A DNA stretch of 20,304 nucleotides. Origin: an uncultured Prevotella sp. (GTDB lineage Bacteria > Bacteroidota > Bacteroidia > Bacteroidales > Bacteroidaceae). This document shows positions 7,421 to 15,261 of this stretch, one piece after another. Position 1 is the first letter of the stretch. Every line of letters starts with the position of its first letter. Below the pieces are notes generated by a model that saw only the letters and a program-made list of their open reading frames with translations, was not told where the DNA came from and made no database searches. The stretch covers positions 1 through 20,304 of the forward strand of contig URQS01000059.1 in NCBI GenBank assembly GCA_900550035.1, in the 5' to 3' direction. Position numbers and translations under genes: made by a program.

Positions 7421-7900
7421 TTAATAATGCTTCATCGCCCTATCCATCTCTCTTCTGTCTTCCTTCTCCTTCAGCGTCTGTCGCTTGTCATATTCCTTTT
7501 TGCCTCGACACAGTGCTATGTCCACCTTTGCACGTCCGTGCTCGTCGATGAATACGAGAGTAGGCACGATAGTGTATCCTGGCTGCTTTGTAGCGTCTTC
7601 AAGCTTGTATATTTCGCGCTTGTTGAGCAGCAACTTGCGGTCGCGTCGTGCTTCATGGTTGCTGAACGAGCCGTAGAAGTAGGGCGAGATGTTCATGCCC
7701 TTCACCCACACCTCATGGTTGTTTATATAGCAGAAAGTGTCGACAAGACTCGCCTTTCCGAGTCTTATCGACTTTATCTCGGTGCCGGTAAGCACTATGC
7801 CTGCCGTATACGTCTCCACAAAAAAGTACTCAAACGAGGCTTTCTTGTTCTTTATGCTCACCGGACTTTTCTTTCTCTTCAGTTCCTGTTCCTTATTCAT
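7421..7900 (-). CDS. smpB: SsrA-binding protein SmpB
   Basis: A 159-residue partner of tmRNA in rescuing stalled ribosomes. The core is clear: IKNKKASFEYFFVETYTAGIVLTGTEIKSIRLGKASLVDTF, then NISPYFYGSFSNHEARRDRKLLLNK, then the C-terminal basic tail GKKEYDKRQTLKEKEDRREMDRAMKHY that enters the mRNA channel. Length is normal for the family. It lies between the DUF4375 gene (34 bp upstream) and metH (27 bp downstream), with no promoter match of its own. It is therefore probably transcribed from the promoter at 8448-8478. Confidence 0.97.
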   Translation of the reverse strand: MNKEQELKRKKSPVSIKNKKASFEYFFVETYTAGIVLTGTEIKSIRLGKASLVDTFCYINNHEVWVKGMNISPYFYGSFSNHEARRDRKLLLNKREIYKLEDATKQPGYTIVPTLVFIDEHGRAKVDIALCRGKKEYDKRQTLKEKEDRREMDRAMKHY

Positions 7901-7934
7901 TGTTTTTGCTATTGAAGTCGTGGGGAGTTATAGC

Positions 7935-8441
7935 TTATTCCTCCACCACCACAAATTCCTCTATATGCTCGTCTACATAGTGAGCCACGCCTGCAGTCCA
8001 CGCTTCCTCGTTTTCTACAAACTCGTCGTCGTAGTCGTCAAACTCTGGATATTGCTCAAACATTGCCATGAACTCCTCGTCCGAGCAGTCGCGCTGTATC
8101 TTCGGCCCATAATCCTTGTATAGTTTGCGCACCGAAAAGAGCATCTTAGCAAGGTCGCGCAGTCCCCAGTCGCGCAACACCTTGGCAAAGGGGTTGTCAA
8201 AGATGAAACCACCGTAGCCGTTGTAGATGAGCTGTACAAAGCCGCCGTCCATCACCTCCTCGTGCAGGATGTCGTAGGCAAGCAATGTAATCTGCGACAC
8301 GCTCAACTGCTGCATATTCTCAGCATTAAGCTCGCCGCCAATGGCTTCCTTAGTAGCGTCGATAAACACTCTGAGGAAAGCATCCATATCTTGCATAGCC
8401 GCCTCACGAAGGGCAGCGTCTTTCACTTTTACCTGTATCAT
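7935..8441 (-). CDS. DMP19 / DUF4375 family acidic protein
   Basis: About 168 residues from the Met at 8441 (MIQVKVKDAALRE); the frame stays open to 8477 but the upstream part overlaps the promoter. The central block EEVMDGGFVQLIYNGYGGF followed by a helical stretch resembles the DMP19/DUF4375 family, whose Neisseria member is a dimeric DNA mimic that binds a transcription factor. The last third is very acidic (CSDEEF, EFDDYDDEFVENEE, DEHIEEFVVVEE), which suits DNA mimicry but is not proof. The predicted transcription start falls on or next to the chosen ATG, so the mRNA may be leaderless or translation may begin at Met16. It sits between the hut operon and smpB; its role there is unknown. 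Confidence 0.75.
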   Translation of the reverse strand: MIQVKVKDAALREAAMQDMDAFLRVFIDATKEAIGGELNAENMQQLSVSQITLLAYDILHEEVMDGGFVQLIYNGYGGFIFDNPFAKVLRDWGLRDLAKMLFSVRKLYKDYGPKIQRDCSDEEFMAMFEQYPEFDDYDDEFVENEEAWTAGVAHYVDEHIEEFVVVEE

Positions 8442-8447
8442 AGTGTG

Positions 8448-8478
8448 CAAAGTTAGTGCAAATCGAAGACAATACAAA
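8448..8478 (-). promoter_or_regulatory. Promoter of the DUF4375-smpB(-metH-map) transcript
   Basis: On the minus strand TTTG (8475-8478), 19 bp, then TAACTTTG (8448-8455), an exact consensus. Only 6 bp separate the -7 box from the ATG at 8441. The -33 box overlaps a 20-bp perfect palindrome. Confidence 0.75.
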
Positions 8479-8495
8479 ATAAATGCATTTATTTT
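8476..8495. repeat. 20-bp perfect palindrome overlapping a -33 box
   Basis: AAAATAAATG followed directly by its inverse complement CATTTATTTT, with no loop. The left end covers three of the four bases of the TTTG box of the DUF4375-smpB promoter, a position suited to a dimeric regulator. It lies in the 75-bp gap after hutI. AT-rich palindromes do arise by chance. Confidence 0.55.
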
Positions 8496-8516
8496 TAATC
8501 TTCATTTCCTTATGAT

Positions 8517-9752
8517 TCATTGCATTTTGCCTCGCAACACCACTTTTTTCACTATCGGTGTAGTGTAGGCATATGGTATGAAGTCTACCGATGGCAGCGG
8601 ATGGGTGATGAAGAAATTTGCCACCTTGCCCTTGGCAATACTTCCGTATTCGGCACTCTCTCCCATAGCATAAGCTCCGTTTAAAGTAGCAGCGTTCAAT
8701 GCCTCGTTTGGCTGCAGACGTAGTTTTATACAAGCCAGCGACACAACAAACTTCATATCGCCCGAAGGTGTCGACCCCGGATTGTAGTCGCTTGCCACCG
8801 CTACGCCCAGCCCCGCATCAATCATCTTGCGCGCCTTGCCATAAGGCATATTCAGGAAGAACGATGTGCCGGGCAGCACGGTAGGCATCGTGTCGCTCGG
8901 GCGCAATATTTCTATTTCCTCCACGGCCATGCTCTCCAGATGGTCTACTGATAATGCTCCGTGCCTTACACCCACCTCTACTCCACCCGACGATGCCAGC
9001 TCGTCGGCATGAATCTTCGGGCGCATTCCCCATGCAGCAGCAGCGTCGAGAATACGTGCAGTCTCTTCGGGCGTGAAGAATCCACGGTCGCAGAACACGT
9101 CAACGAAGTCGGCAAGACGCTGACGTCCCACCTCTGGAATCATCTCGTCGATGATAAGCCTCACGTAGTCGGCCTGTGTCATTCCGCGCGCCACAGCATG
9201 CGCTCCGAGGAATGTCGACACAATCCGAGCATCCGAAGTCTCCTTCATTCGCCTTATCACGCGCAGCATCTTCAGTTCGTCTTCCAGATTAAGTCCGTAG
9301 CCGCTCTTTATCTCTATACAGCCAGTTCCCTTCTGTATCACCTCGTCCAGTCGGCACATGGCCTGACGATAGAGCTCATCTTCTGAGGTGTTATGCAGAA
9401 GGTCGGCCGAATTGAGTATTCCTCCGCCACGGCGTGCTATCTCCTCATAACTCAATCCGTTGATTTTGTCCACAAACTCACGTTCACGGCTTCCGGCAAA
9501 TACTATATGTGTGTGGGAGTCGCACCACGACGGCATCACCATTCCGCCCTCAGCGTCAATGGTCTGGTCAATGTCGGCAAATGCCGGCATCCAGTCTGCC
9601 ATACTACCAAACTCAGCAAAACGTCCGTCCTCCACCAGGAGCCACGCATTGTCAATGGTGTTGAACTCAGCCATCTCCTTACCTTGCAGCCGGAGCTTAG
9701 GCTCGTATTCCACGCCAGCAAGACAGCGAATATTTTTAACAAGTTGTTTCAT
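8517..9752 (-). CDS. hutI: Imidazolonepropionase
   Basis: A 411-residue amidohydrolase that opens imidazolone-5-propionate to N-formimino-L-glutamate, step three of histidine degradation. The metal-binding HxH is His80/His82 in CDSHTHIVFAGSRERE. Further ligands and substrate residues lie in FLGAHA, KIHADELASSGGVEVGV, SVDHLE and VASDYNPGS (the conserved Asp). Length is typical. It starts 4 bp after the hutH stop and is the last gene of the ftcD-hutU-hutH-hutI operon. No intrinsic terminator is visible after it, so some read-through into DUF4375-smpB is possible. Confidence 0.97.
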   Translation of the reverse strand: MKQLVKNIRCLAGVEYEPKLRLQGKEMAEFNTIDNAWLLVEDGRFAEFGSMADWMPAFADIDQTIDAEGGMVMPSWCDSHTHIVFAGSREREFVDKINGLSYEEIARRGGGILNSADLLHNTSEDELYRQAMCRLDEVIQKGTGCIEIKSGYGLNLEDELKMLRVIRRMKETSDARIVSTFLGAHAVARGMTQADYVRLIIDEMIPEVGRQRLADFVDVFCDRGFFTPEETARILDAAAAWGMRPKIHADELASSGGVEVGVRHGALSVDHLESMAVEEIEILRPSDTMPTVLPGTSFFLNMPYGKARKMIDAGLGVAVASDYNPGSTPSGDMKFVVSLACIKLRLQPNEALNAATLNGAYAMGESAEYGSIAKGKVANFFITHPLPSVDFIPYAYTTPIVKKVVLRGKMQ

Positions 9753-9756
9753 ACTT

Positions 9757-11235
9757 CTACCCTCTCAAAAACTCTACCGACCTCGCAATATGCGGATACA
9801 TCACTTCGTCGTCCACGATAAACGGCACTACCTTTCTGTATCTTTCGTGCAGCGCCTCCACTGCTGGCGACGACTTCAGCGGACGGCGGAAGTCGAGTGC
9901 CTGTGCAGCGTTGAACAGCTCAATGGCAAGCACACGCTCCGTGTTGAGTACTACCTTATAGAGTTTAATGGCAGCATTGGCACCCATACTCACATGGTCC
10001 TCCTGTCCTTGGCTCGACGGAATGCTGTCTACCGACGAAGGTGTCGACAGCGTCTTGTTTAGGCTCACTACCGAGGCAGCCGTATATTGCGTTATCATGA
10101 ATCCGCTGTTCACACCCGGATTTGCCACAAGGAAGCTGGGCAGTCCGCGCGTACCGCTCACAAGCTTGTAGATGCGGCGCTCCGAAATATTAGCCAATTC
10201 GCACAAGGCTATTGCCAGGAAGTCCATCGGCATTGCTATCGGCTCGCCGTGGAAATTGCCGGCAGAAATAATGAGGTCGTCATCAGGGCATACAGTCGGA
10301 TTGTCCGTAGCCGAGTTCACCTCAACGTCAACCGCCGATGTCACATAATCGATAGTGTCCTTCACTGTGCCATGCACCTGCGGAATACATCTGAACGAGT
10401 ACGGATCCTGCACATACTGCTTGGGCTTCTCCACAATCTCGCTGCCCTCAAGCAATTGGCGCATACGTGCAGCCGTGGCAATCTGTCCCTTATGCGGGCG
10501 CACCTGATGAACAGCGTCGGTGAAGGGGGCTGTAAGTCCGTAGTAAGCATCGAGCGACATTGCAGCAATCCTGTCTGCCCATTCGCTCAGCCTGTGCGAC
10601 TGCAGCAGCGCCCACACTGCGAAAGCCCCCATGTTCTGCGTACCGTTGAGCAGCGCCAGTCCCTCTTTCGAGGCAAGCTGTATAGGTTGCCACTCCAGCT
10701 TCTGCAGCAGCTCGGCTCCCGTTATCACCTCGCCCTGATATTCCACCTCGCCCAATCCTACGAGCGGCAGAGTGAGATGAGCCAGCGGCACCAAGTCGCC
10801 CGAAGCTCCGAGCGAGCCTTGCATGTACACCACCGGATAGACATCGTTGTTGAAGAAGTCGATGAGCCGGTTGACAGTAGCGAGCTGACAGCCCGAAAAT
10901 CCGTAGCTCAGCGACTGAATCTTGAGCAGCAACATTATCTTCACGATGTCGTTGGGTACACGGTCGCCCGTACCGCAAGCATGCGACATCATAAGGTTTA
11001 TCTGCAACTGTGCCAGATAGTCCTGACCGATGCTCACGTTGCAGAGCGATCCGAATCCTGTAGTAACGCCATATATGGGCGAAGTTGTCTCCTCTATCTT
11101 TCGGTCGAGATATTTTCTGCATTCCACTATGCGCTTCTGTGCGTCGTAGCTTAATTGTATCTGGTAGCCGCCATATACTATTTCACCTATACGTTCAATC
11201 GAAAGGTGCTCGGCTGAAATCTTGTGTATCTTCAT
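9757..11235 (-). CDS. hutH: Histidine ammonia-lyase
   Basis: A 492-residue enzyme that deaminates histidine to urocanate, the entry step of the pathway. The Ala-Ser-Gly that cyclises into the MIO electrophile is at residues 144-146 (GSLGASGDLVPLAHL). The catalytic tyrosine loop is YGVTTGFG at 55-62, and the later blocks KEGLALLNGTQ, NSATDNP, GNFHGEP and SSQGQEDHVSMG are all intact. Length is close to the 510 residues usual in the family. It is the third gene of the operon, 45 bp after hutU and 4 bp before hutI. Confidence 0.98.
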   Translation of the reverse strand: MKIHKISAEHLSIERIGEIVYGGYQIQLSYDAQKRIVECRKYLDRKIEETTSPIYGVTTGFGSLCNVSIGQDYLAQLQINLMMSHACGTGDRVPNDIVKIMLLLKIQSLSYGFSGCQLATVNRLIDFFNNDVYPVVYMQGSLGASGDLVPLAHLTLPLVGLGEVEYQGEVITGAELLQKLEWQPIQLASKEGLALLNGTQNMGAFAVWALLQSHRLSEWADRIAAMSLDAYYGLTAPFTDAVHQVRPHKGQIATAARMRQLLEGSEIVEKPKQYVQDPYSFRCIPQVHGTVKDTIDYVTSAVDVEVNSATDNPTVCPDDDLIISAGNFHGEPIAMPMDFLAIALCELANISERRIYKLVSGTRGLPSFLVANPGVNSGFMITQYTAASVVSLNKTLSTPSSVDSIPSSQGQEDHVSMGANAAIKLYKVVLNTERVLAIELFNAAQALDFRRPLKSSPAVEALHERYRKVVPFIVDDEVMYPHIARSVEFLRG

Positions 11236-11280
11236 ATTGCTTCAGTTGATAGATTGTAGTGTTGATAGGTTAATGTATGT

Positions 11281-13293
11281 TTAAGGGTTGGCGTATTTGC
11301 TGATGATTTCGTCGTCAACGATGTTTGGCATAGTCACCTGCAATCCGTGCGAACGCAGCATCTCGCGCTCAATGCTGTGTATTGAGCCTTCGTTGCGTGC
11401 CCATGCACGGCGTGCAATTCCGTTGTTCACGTCCCAGAAGAGCATTTCGCGTATGTGGCGGTCGCTTTCCTCGCTGCCGTCAATAACCATGCCGAAGCCT
11501 CCGTTTATCACTTCGCCCCAGCCTACGCCGCCTCCGTTGTGCAGCGACACCCATGTAGCTCCGCGGAACGAGTCGCCTATCACGTTCTGCACAGCCATGT
11601 CTGCACAGAACTGCGAGCCGTCGTATATATTGCTTGTCTCGCGGAATGGCGAGTCTGTGCCCGACACGTCGTGATGGTCGCGTCCCAGCACCACAGGGCG
11701 TGTTATCTCGCCCCTCTTTATTGCCTCGTTGAAAGCCTGGGCTATCTTCGAGCGACCCTCAGCATCAGCATACAGAATGCGTGCCTGCGAGCCTACCACG
11801 AGATTGTTGCGGCTTGCCTCGCAAATCCAGTGTATGTTGTCTGCCATCTGTCCCTTGATTTCGTCGGGCGCATTCTGCATTATTTCTTCCATCACACGTG
11901 CCGCAATCTCGTCGGTCTTGGCGAGGTCGGCAGCAGAGCCTGATGTACACACCCATCTGAACGGACCGAAACCATAGTCGAAGAACATCGGACCCATAAT
12001 ATCCTGAACATAAGATGGATAGCTGAACTTGCCATTCTCCTGGCAGATGTCGGCTCCTGCACGCTTCGACTGCAGCAGGAAGGCGTTGCCATAGTCGAAG
12101 AAGTACATACCACGCTCGGCAAGGCGGTTTATAGCAGCCACCTGTCGGCGCAACGACGCCTGCACATGCTTGCGGAACTCGTCGGGATTCTCAGCCATCA
12201 TCTGCTTCGACTCCTCCAGAGTCAGGTCGGCAGGATAGTAGCCGCCCGCCCACGGATTGTGTAGCGAGGTCTGGTCGCTGCCTATGTCTACGTGCACTCC
12301 TTCGTCAGCGAGTCGCTCCCACAGGTCCACCACGTTGCCCACATATGCCATCGACACCGTACGCTTCTCGTCAACGCTCTTTCGTATGGCAGGTATCAGT
12401 TCGTCCAGATTGTCATGCAGTTCGTCTACCCATCCCTGGTCGTAGCGTTTCTTGGCTGCCAAAGGATTTATCTCTGCCACCACGCTCACCACACCGGCTA
12501 TGTTGCCAGCCTTGGGCTGTGCGCCCGACATGCCGCCCAATCCCGACGACACAAACAGCATTCCGCTGATGTCATGTGCTTTGCCCTTGGCGCTGAGCTG
12601 CTTGCGGCATGCGTTCAGTACGGTGATAGTAGTGCCGTGCACTATGCCCTGCGGACCTATGTACATATACGATCCCGCCGTCATCTGTCCGTATTGGCTC
12701 ACGCCCAGAGCATTCATGCGCTCCCAGTCGTCGGGTTTGGAGTAGTTTGGTATCACCATTCCGTTGGTCACCACCACACGCGGAGCGTTCCTGTGCGATG
12801 GGAACAGTCCGAGCGGATGTCCCGAGTACATCACAAGCGTCTGCTCGTCGGTCATCTCGCTCAGATACTTCATCGTGAGCCTATACTGTGCCCAGTTCTG
12901 GAATATGGCACCGTTGCCGCCGTACACAATCAGCTCGTGCGGATGCTGCGCCACCTCAGGATTGAGATTGTTCTGAATCATCAGCATTATGGCAGCCGCC
13001 TGTTCTGAGCGGTGCGGATACTCGTCTATAGGACGGGCGTACATCTCATAACTCGGACGATAGCGGTACATATATATACGGCCGTAACGGTCGAGCTCGT
13101 CCATAAACTCGGGCGCCAACTGTGCGTGCAGATGCTTGGGGAAGTAGCGCAGAGCATTGCGCAGAGCAAGCTGTCGCTCCTCGTGTGTCAGTATCTCCTT
13201 GCGCTTGGGCGCATGATTTATATTGTTGTCGTAGGGCTTCTGCTCGGGTAAGCAGTCAGGAATGCCCAGTCTTATTTCGTCTGTAAAAGTCAT
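11281..13293 (-). CDS. hutU: Urocanate hydratase, long type
   Basis: A 670-residue enzyme that uses tightly bound NAD+ as an electrophile to hydrate urocanate to imidazolone propionate. Visible blocks are GGNGAIFQNWAQYRLTM, MYSGHPLGLFPSH, SSGLGGMSGAQPKAG (NAD+ site), VDIGSDQTSLHNP, GRDHHDVSGTDSPFRE and SLHNGGGVGWGEVINGGFGM. It is more than 100 residues longer than the proteobacterial enzyme (about 555) and resembles the long form known from eukaryotes and Bacteroidetes. In the stretch that reads ARICW in the Pseudomonas enzyme, from memory the active-site Cys region, this protein reads ARILY. Second gene of the operon, separated from ftcD by a 94-bp repeat-filled gap. Confidence 0.97.
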   Translation of the reverse strand: MTFTDEIRLGIPDCLPEQKPYDNNINHAPKRKEILTHEERQLALRNALRYFPKHLHAQLAPEFMDELDRYGRIYMYRYRPSYEMYARPIDEYPHRSEQAAAIMLMIQNNLNPEVAQHPHELIVYGGNGAIFQNWAQYRLTMKYLSEMTDEQTLVMYSGHPLGLFPSHRNAPRVVVTNGMVIPNYSKPDDWERMNALGVSQYGQMTAGSYMYIGPQGIVHGTTITVLNACRKQLSAKGKAHDISGMLFVSSGLGGMSGAQPKAGNIAGVVSVVAEINPLAAKKRYDQGWVDELHDNLDELIPAIRKSVDEKRTVSMAYVGNVVDLWERLADEGVHVDIGSDQTSLHNPWAGGYYPADLTLEESKQMMAENPDEFRKHVQASLRRQVAAINRLAERGMYFFDYGNAFLLQSKRAGADICQENGKFSYPSYVQDIMGPMFFDYGFGPFRWVCTSGSAADLAKTDEIAARVMEEIMQNAPDEIKGQMADNIHWICEASRNNLVVGSQARILYADAEGRSKIAQAFNEAIKRGEITRPVVLGRDHHDVSGTDSPFRETSNIYDGSQFCADMAVQNVIGDSFRGATWVSLHNGGGVGWGEVINGGFGMVIDGSEESDRHIREMLFWDVNNGIARRAWARNEGSIHSIEREMLRSHGLQVTMPNIVDDEIISKYANP

Positions 13294-13296
13294 AAT

Positions 13297-13400
13297 CTTG
13301 AGTTTTGAGTTTTGAATTTTGAATTTTGAATTAGTCGCCTACGGCGATTTTGAATTATTGAGTTTTGAATTATTGAACATTCAACACTTAACACTTAACA
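13297..13400. repeat. AT-rich repeat island with GC mini-hairpin (ftcD-hutU gap)
   Basis: Tandem GAGTTTT/GAATTTT words (about 13301-13332) are followed by a perfect hairpin TCGCC-TAC-GGCGA (13335-13347), then GAATTATTGAGTTTTGAATTATT and finally AACACTTAACACTTAACATTC. The last words run into the ftcD reading frame and supply its final codons and stop. It belongs to the same family as 3667-3750 and 17927-18062. Confidence 0.75.
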
Positions 13401-15106
13401 TTCAAAAACCTATCCACCAACTTTGTTATTTCCTCTTCCTCCTTATTCGCCTTAGCTATCAGCTCGTTGGCCTCGCCAATCAGCGCTTCCGCCTTCGTGC
13501 GGTCCTTCAGCGACCCGGCGTTAATCTTCACGTTCATACCGGCACCGAGCACAGCGGCACGTGCAGCTAACGCTCCCACTCCGGCATCCGACACGCTGTT
13601 GGGATTGCCCTTCTCCACCATCTTGCGGCACACGCCGAACACCTCGTACGAAGCCTTCATCGTCTCCAGCGGCACCTCCGTAGCAAAGAGCGTAGCCGTC
13701 TGTATGGCTTCCGTGCGTGCCGCCTTCTCCTCGGGCGTATTCTTCGGCATTCCGAAAGCAGCCATAATGCGGTTGAACGCCTCTGTGTCTTCGTCTACAA
13801 GATGCAGCAGACGCTCCTGCAGAGCCATGCCTTCCTCAGCCACTGCGGCAAACTCGCTCCACTGCTCGTCCCATCCCGGCTTGTGGCTCGACAGATTTGC
13901 CACCATCGTTGCCAATGATGCGCCAAGCGCTCCCATATAAGCCGACACCGAACCGCCGCCAGGAGCCGGACTCTCGCGCGACGTTTCCTCGGCAAACCCC
14001 TTCACCGTCAGGTCTACCAGCAGGCGCTGCTTCTCGTCGCCCTCAGCCATCACATATTCTATAATCTTCTCCTCTGGCTTAAACTCCTTGAGGTCAGACA
14101 GTCCGAGCGACTTGATGGCAATGTTCAGAATATCCTTCTTCGGTATGCCAGCCGAGCGTTGCTGCTTGGCAAGGAAGTAGCGTCCTGCCTCCAGCAGGGT
14201 GCGCTCCGGCACCAGTCCCACAATCTCCGTACCCGTAACGCGCACGCCACGGTTCTGAGCGCAGCGGCACACCTCGTCAAAAGCCTTGTGCAGCGGCGTA
14301 ACGTTGATATTGGTGATGTTCATCGACACCTGTGCGATGCCATACTCGTCGATATACCATCCTATGGCCTTGGTACACTTCAGCGTGCCAGGCTTCATGA
14401 TGGGCGTGCCGTCGGCATATAGCAGTTTCTTGCCGATGATAGGATTGCCCTCGCGCATTGGTCTACCCTTCTCTCTCACGTCAAATGCAATGGCGTTGGC
14501 GCGGCGTGTCGAAGTAGTGTTGAGGTTGAAGTTCACAGCAATGAGGAAGTCACGTGCTCCAACTACTGTGCAACCCGTTCGTGCCACCTGCTCGTCGTAC
14601 GGGCGACGGCCGAAGTCGGGAGCCTCAGCATCGTCATCTATACGCTCGGCAATGCCCTCATATTCGCCCTTGCGGCACACAGCAAGATTTCTGCGTTCTG
14701 GAGTGAACGCCGCAGCCTCATAGCAATAACAAGGAATGTTGAGTTCGTCGGCAATGCGCTTGGCGAGTTGGCGCGAAATCTCGGCACACTCCTCAAGCGT
14801 AATTCCGCTCACGGGGACAATGGGCAGCACGTCAGTAGCGCCTATACGCGGATGAGCGCCGTGCTGCTGGCGCATATCTATAAGTTGTGCGGCCTTGCCC
14901 ACAGCTCTGAAGGCAGCCTCCACCACATCAGCGGGCTCGCCCACGAAGGTTACGACAGTACGGTTGGTTGCCTCGCCGGGGTCAACGTCGAGCAACTTCA
15001 CACCCTTGACGCTCTCTACTGCGTCTGTTATCTGACGGATTACGCCCATGTCGCGGCCTTCGCTGAAATTAGGCACACACTCTACAATCTGCTTCATTTT
15101 TGCCAT
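13388..15106 (-). CDS. ftcD: Bifunctional glutamate formimidoyltransferase / formimidotetrahydrofolate cyclodeaminase
   Basis: A 572-residue fusion completing histidine breakdown. Residues 1 to about 335 are the formimidoyltransferase: VECVPNFSEGRD start and QHGAHPRIGATD with the likely catalytic His82. This half moves the formimino group from formiminoglutamate to THF. Residues about 345-572 are the cyclodeaminase (SPAPGGGSVSAYMGALGASLATMVANL at about 379-405, then DAGVGALAARAAVLGAGMNV), which releases ammonia and gives 5,10-methenyl-THF. The arrangement matches mammalian FTCD; many bacteria use separate proteins or HutG/HutF routes instead. Start: Met at 15106, with Met at 15097 equally possible. 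The final residues NVKC and the stop come from the adjacent repeat. First gene of the hut operon. Confidence 0.97.
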   Translation of the reverse strand: MAKMKQIVECVPNFSEGRDMGVIRQITDAVESVKGVKLLDVDPGEATNRTVVTFVGEPADVVEAAFRAVGKAAQLIDMRQQHGAHPRIGATDVLPIVPVSGITLEECAEISRQLAKRIADELNIPCYCYEAAAFTPERRNLAVCRKGEYEGIAERIDDDAEAPDFGRRPYDEQVARTGCTVVGARDFLIAVNFNLNTTSTRRANAIAFDVREKGRPMREGNPIIGKKLLYADGTPIMKPGTLKCTKAIGWYIDEYGIAQVSMNITNINVTPLHKAFDEVCRCAQNRGVRVTGTEIVGLVPERTLLEAGRYFLAKQQRSAGIPKKDILNIAIKSLGLSDLKEFKPEEKIIEYVMAEGDEKQRLLVDLTVKGFAEETSRESPAPGGGSVSAYMGALGASLATMVANLSSHKPGWDEQWSEFAAVAEEGMALQERLLHLVDEDTEAFNRIMAAFGMPKNTPEEKAARTEAIQTATLFATEVPLETMKASYEVFGVCRKMVEKGNPNSVSDAGVGALAARAAVLGAGMNVKINAGSLKDRTKAEALIGEANELIAKANKEEEEITKLVDRFLNVKC

Positions 15107-15169
15107 AGTATAAGGTATTATGTTAGTAGTATAAAAAAATCAAATAGCAGAAATATCAATGATACGTTG

Positions 15170-15200
15170 CAAATTTAGTAAAAAAGAATATTTAATGCAA
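15170..15200 (-). promoter_or_regulatory. Promoter of the ftcD-hutU-hutH-hutI operon
   Basis: On the minus strand TTG (15198-15200), 20 bp, then TAAATTTG (15170-15177), an exact consensus. Start near 15163 gives a leader of about 57 nt before ftcD. No comparable match lies in front of hutU, hutH or hutI, so one transcript is likely. No repressor gene (hutC type) is visible nearby. Confidence 0.78.
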
Positions 15201-15261
15201 GAAAATAGCAATAAACTTATGTTCTAATTTATATAGTAATAACTAATTCAAAAAACGATTT

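Noticed and set aside
10087..11154. 355-codon open frame on the plus strand opposite hutH
   Set aside because: It lies wholly antisense to a certain gene, its product is rich in His, Arg, Cys and Ser without any domain, and similar frames occur opposite metH (5180-6988) and hutU. It is a by-product of codon use on the coding strand.
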